From Desulfobulbaceae bacterium (GTDB lineage: Bacteria; Desulfobacterota; Desulfobulbia; Desulfobulbales; Desulfobulbaceae): a stretch of 64,000 nucleotides of DNA. The position numbers and the translations under genes were made by a program. Below are positions 61,755 through 64,000 of the stretch, piece by piece. Within the stretch, counting starts at the first letter, position 1; each line of letters opens with the position of its first letter. The stretch is taken from assembly GCA_026987195.1 (NCBI GenBank), contig JALSNC010000301.1:1-64000 (forward strand), read 5' to 3'. Below the pieces are notes generated by a model, which saw only the letters and a program-made list of their open reading frames with translations, did no database searches and was not told the origin of the DNA.

Positions 61755-61936
61755 GTAAGCGCTCACAGGAGCCGCATCTTTGCACGGTCGTGCCTGCCCG
61801 CATAGGTAGGCTATCGGAGTCTCGCTGCGCTCGCTTACCTGCGACCAAGCACGCCTGCACAAATGTGCGGCCCCTGAGAGCGCTTACACCATTGTGGTCG
61901 GACAAACCGATGGTGAGCCATCCCGTGAGGGGGTAC
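61755..61936. mobile_element. Type I MITE (182 bp) at the end of the Maf gene
   Basis: From GTAAGCGCTCACAGGAGCCG to CCCGTGAGGGGGTAC. Flanks GGTTTAGT (61747-61754, containing the stop codon) and GATTTAGT (61937-61944) match at 7 of 8. Confidence 0.88.
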
Positions 61937-61939
61937 GAT

Positions 61940-62353
61940 TTAGTTTGTCGTGTCGATATGGCGGCCCAGACCATCGGCCGGTGTCTGATATCCCTGCATG
62001 GTGGATATGCCGTTTTTGATTTGCAGAAGCTCGGTGCGGTAGCCTGTGAGCCTGGTTTGGAGCTTGGGCAGAACTCTTTTGTTTTGCGCCACAAGTTCAG
62101 CCAGTATGGCTCGTTGTTCTTCCAGAAGCCCGACCGGCATGGTTCGCTTTTTGTCCCCGGCAGTATCGATTGTCTGGAGGAGTTCCAGGTCCGTAGTCTC
62201 TATCTGGTGATGCAATCTGTGGAGATTTTCCACGGCCAGGAGAGTTTGTGCCAGGTCGAGGGAAGAAAGTTGCTCTTCCAGGCAATCCATGGTTGTCTTG
62301 AGCTCCCGATAGAGTTTCGTGGATGCTTCAAACTTTTTTTTCACGGTCATCAT
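61940..62353 (-). CDS. FliT-like flagellar export chaperone candidate
   Basis: From MMTVKKKFEASTKLYRELKT (ATG 62353) the protein has 137 residues, almost fully helical, with no membrane segment (ELLQTIDTAGDKKRTMPVGL, LEEQRAILAELVAQNKRVLP). Size, helical character and position directly downstream of fliS and fliD fit a FliT- or FlgN-type chaperone for flagellar cap or hook proteins. Sequence alone does not distinguish them. The right duplication of the MITE overlaps its 3' end. Confidence 0.7.
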   Translation of the reverse strand: MMTVKKKFEASTKLYRELKTTMDCLEEQLSSLDLAQTLLAVENLHRLHHQIETTDLELLQTIDTAGDKKRTMPVGLLEEQRAILAELVAQNKRVLPKLQTRLTGYRTELLQIKNGISTMQGYQTPADGLGRHIDTTN

Positions 62354-62363
62354 TGCAGTGTCA

Positions 62364-62810
62364 TTACAGTGCAGCGGCAATTTTTGGCTGTGGTGCTGCC
62401 GTAGCTTCTCCGGCGGCGGAATGACCGGCAGCCTGCTCCTGGCGGGCGATTTCAATGGCTTTTGCCCATGTTTCCCTCAGGTCTCTCAGCATATCGACAG
62501 TTTCCTCCAGTGGGGCCGCATCGTTGTCTTTGTTTCCGTTCATCAGTTGTTTGAGGAGGTAGTGGTAGAGGGCGTCCAGATTCTCGGCCAGGGATGCGTC
62601 CTGATTATGGTCCAATGTTGCATCCAGCTCGGAAATAATGGCTGATGCCTTGTTGACATAGTAGGCCCTTTTGGGGATATCGTTGGCTTCGATAGCCTGT
62701 ATCGCCAATTTTGTAAACCGGATTGCTCCATCATAGAGCATGAGCAGGAGCTGTTCCGGGCTGGCACTGGCGATCTGGTTGTTCAGATATTGATTGGCAT
62801 ATCCGTTCAT
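62364..62810 (-). CDS. fliS: Flagellar export chaperone FliS
   Basis: The 148-residue protein starts MNGYANQYLNNQIASASPEQ, then LLLMLYDGAIRFTKLAIQAI, the standard FliS opening, and continues with NVDALYHYLLKQLM-like helices (AENLDALYHYLLKQLMNGNK). FliS binds the C-terminal helices of flagellin and prevents premature polymerisation. It is 9 bases after fliD and 10 before the FliT-like gene. The C-terminal 20 residues are Ala-rich and less typical. Confidence 0.94.
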   Translation of the reverse strand: MNGYANQYLNNQIASASPEQLLLMLYDGAIRFTKLAIQAIEANDIPKRAYYVNKASAIISELDATLDHNQDASLAENLDALYHYLLKQLMNGNKDNDAAPLEETVDMLRDLRETWAKAIEIARQEQAAGHSAAGEATAAPQPKIAAAL

Positions 62811-62819
62811 GGGGAATCC

Positions 62820-64000
62820 TTATTTTTTGTACAGGCCGGAGATGGTATCCAACTGCTGCATCAGATAGTTGCCGGTTGAGTTCCACTGGCTGACCAGTTG
62901 CTCCATTGCCTGGTACTGGGCTCGAATCGTCTCCTCCCGTTTGGCAAGACGTTCTTCGCTTCGAGCTATCTGTTCATCAATCTGCTTGATGTTATTGTTG
63001 GTTGCCTCCTTACGTCCGGCAAGCATACCGTTTGTCGAATCCGTCATGGAGTCGAGATAGTTCTGGAATTCCTTTGCCAGGCCACTCTGGCCGTCATCTC
63101 CGGCCAGGAGACTGATCACGGAATCGAGATTGTTGTCAATGGCATCGCTCAGTTTTTCTTTGTTGACCACCACGCTTCCGTCCTTCTGGGTTTCAAAACC
63201 AAGTTCGGACAGGGTTGAGAACACCCCACTGTTGCCGTATGGCTCTGTAAGCATGTTCTGCAGGTGCCGTTTGATCGAATTGATACCGGCATCACCAGCC
63301 AGTATGCCCGGGGCTGTGTCGCCCATGGTGGACTGACCGGTGATGAATTGGATCACTTCGTTGTATCCCTTGGCGAATGCTTCGATTGTGGACTGAATCT
63401 TTGTTTTGCTCAACTCCACATCGACGCGTGTCTTGTTGCCACTGGATACCTGGGTAAGTTCCAGGGTGACGCCGGGGATGGCATCGCTGACCGTATTGCT
63501 GTCGCTGTAGATATCTATCCCGTCCACCTGGATATGGGCCTGAGTCGCGGCCTGGGTGTCGGTGAATGTTCCCAGGCTGTCGGTTCCTCCGGTGAGACCG
63601 GTGGTGTCAAGGGAAAAGGAGGTCCCGACATTTTCACCTGTGAGCATGAGGCGATAGGGGCTGGCGGTGCCGTCATTGATGATGGAGGCTGTGAGGCCGA
63701 GCCCTGCATCGTTGATGGCCTGCATGATGCCTTCCAGCGAGTTGTTTGCAGACGTTATGTCTATACCTGTCGTCGTAGTCCCTACGGTCAGGTTGAGGGT
63801 GCCGGTGCCGAAGGTATTCGATGTTTTGTCGGCAAACCCTGTATCGGAAACCGTTTTCTGGACCTGGGCGATGTCAAGTACCTCGACCTGGTAACTGGTT
63901 CCGACCAGGGCTTCGCTTGATACGGTGGCAGAGAGGTAGTCGCTGCTGCTGAGACTGACAGACCGTTTGGCCAGGACATCGGGGTTGCCGAGGTCGGTGA
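62820..64000 (-). CDS. fliD: Flagellar cap protein FliD, C-terminal part (5' end outside window)
   Basis: The frame is open from the window edge to its stop at 62820. GIDITSANNSLEGIMQAIND, GVTLELTQVSSGNKTRVDVE and LSELGFETQKDGSVVVNKEK are typical of FliD (hook-associated protein 2). The C-terminal helix region EQLVSQWNSTGNYLMQQLD closes the filament-cap coiled coil. FliD folds and inserts flagellin at the tip. The apparent start at 63725 is an internal Met. At least 393 residues are visible. Confidence 0.93.
   Translation of the reverse strand, partial: TDLGNPDVLAKRSVSLSSSDYLSATVSSEALVGTSYQVEVLDIAQVQKTVSDTGFADKTSNTFGTGTLNLTVGTTTTGIDITSANNSLEGIMQAINDAGLGLTASIINDGTASPYRLMLTGENVGTSFSLDTTGLTGGTDSLGTFTDTQAATQAHIQVDGIDIYSDSNTVSDAIPGVTLELTQVSSGNKTRVDVELSKTKIQSTIEAFAKGYNEVIQFITGQSTMGDTAPGILAGDAGINSIKRHLQNMLTEPYGNSGVFSTLSELGFETQKDGSVVVNKEKLSDAIDNNLDSVISLLAGDDGQSGLAKEFQNYLDSMTDSTNGMLAGRKEATNNNIKQIDEQIARSEERLAKREETIRAQYQAMEQLVSQWNSTGNYLMQQLDTISGLYKK

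Noticed and set aside
4550-61936. CRISPR array, integron attC sites or REP/RAYT repeats
   Set aside because: Repeats are dispersed singly, not spaced arrays; no integrase; 8-bp duplications and GTAA ends favour transposition rather than REP.

Overview
The window is a 64 kb, GC-rich chromosomal segment with dense coding on both strands. It probably comes from a Gram-negative anaerobe of the Desulfobacterota, likely near Desulfobulbales. Supporting signs are a nine-heme c-type cytochrome lipoprotein, selenocysteine use, a tungstate/molybdate ABC importer, a hemerythrin-tailed chemoreceptor and a Proteobacteria-type dedicated sortase system. The genus is inference; no rRNA gene is present.

Layout. 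1-2003: end of trpD, then trpC and trpF. 2040-4303: an RlpA-like lipoprotein and a nine-heme cytochrome, followed by tRNA-Thr(CGT). 4716-7818: a selenium locus with a TauE/SafE permease, selD and a divergent LysR regulator. selD is itself a selenoprotein, with an in-frame TGA at 6502-6504. 8112-11190: an operon of a beta-repeat protein, a metzincin-type protease and a HEAT-like protein. 11495-14066: a small membrane protein, a secreted protein and an ECF sigma/anti-sigma pair. 14722-15216: a second selenoprotein, of the C_GCAxxG_C_C redox family. 15405-21434: a complete dedicated sortase module (kinase, regulator, VIT/VWA target, class GN sortase). 21469-27364: flavodoxin-like protein, radical SAM protein and a wtpABC-like operon with its regulator. 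28016-36911: DUF5335, MarC, an MscS-type channel, a porin, DUF202, an alpha/alpha-toroid-like protein and a universal stress protein. 37301-40162: a flippase-like protein, deacetylase and glycosyltransferase operon. 40530-45575: CLC channel, LOG-family protein, SulP. 45861-50887: chemoreceptor-hemerythrin, phosphodiesterase, cardiolipin synthase. 51213-55213: argJ, then a CYTH-CHAD / ParA / SixA operon. 55345-59593: a second CLC channel and a roadblock-domain operon. 59768-64000: a Maf-type flagellin glycosyltransferase, FliT-like protein, FliS and FliD (cut by the window edge).

The strongest signal outside genes is a crowded population of small non-autonomous elements in the spacers. Type I copies are mostly 156-158 bp, begin and end with GTAA...TTAC inverted repeats and are long palindromes. 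Several are flanked by exact 8-bp direct repeats: GTCGGGCC, CCTTGTCA, CGATAGCC, TGCATGCC. A second group with related ends includes a copy flanked by CGGCATTG that landed inside the stop codon of the SulP gene. GTAA ends plus 8-bp duplications are the hallmark of the IS66 family, so these look like IS66-mobilised MITEs. One is nested in another, some are chimeric, and their hairpin arms change in a compensatory way between copies. A third, unrelated palindromic repeat occurs three times.

Together the genes point to an anaerobe that handles selenium and tungsten, senses oxygen with hemerythrin and swims with a glycosylated flagellum. Functional links between loci are inference.
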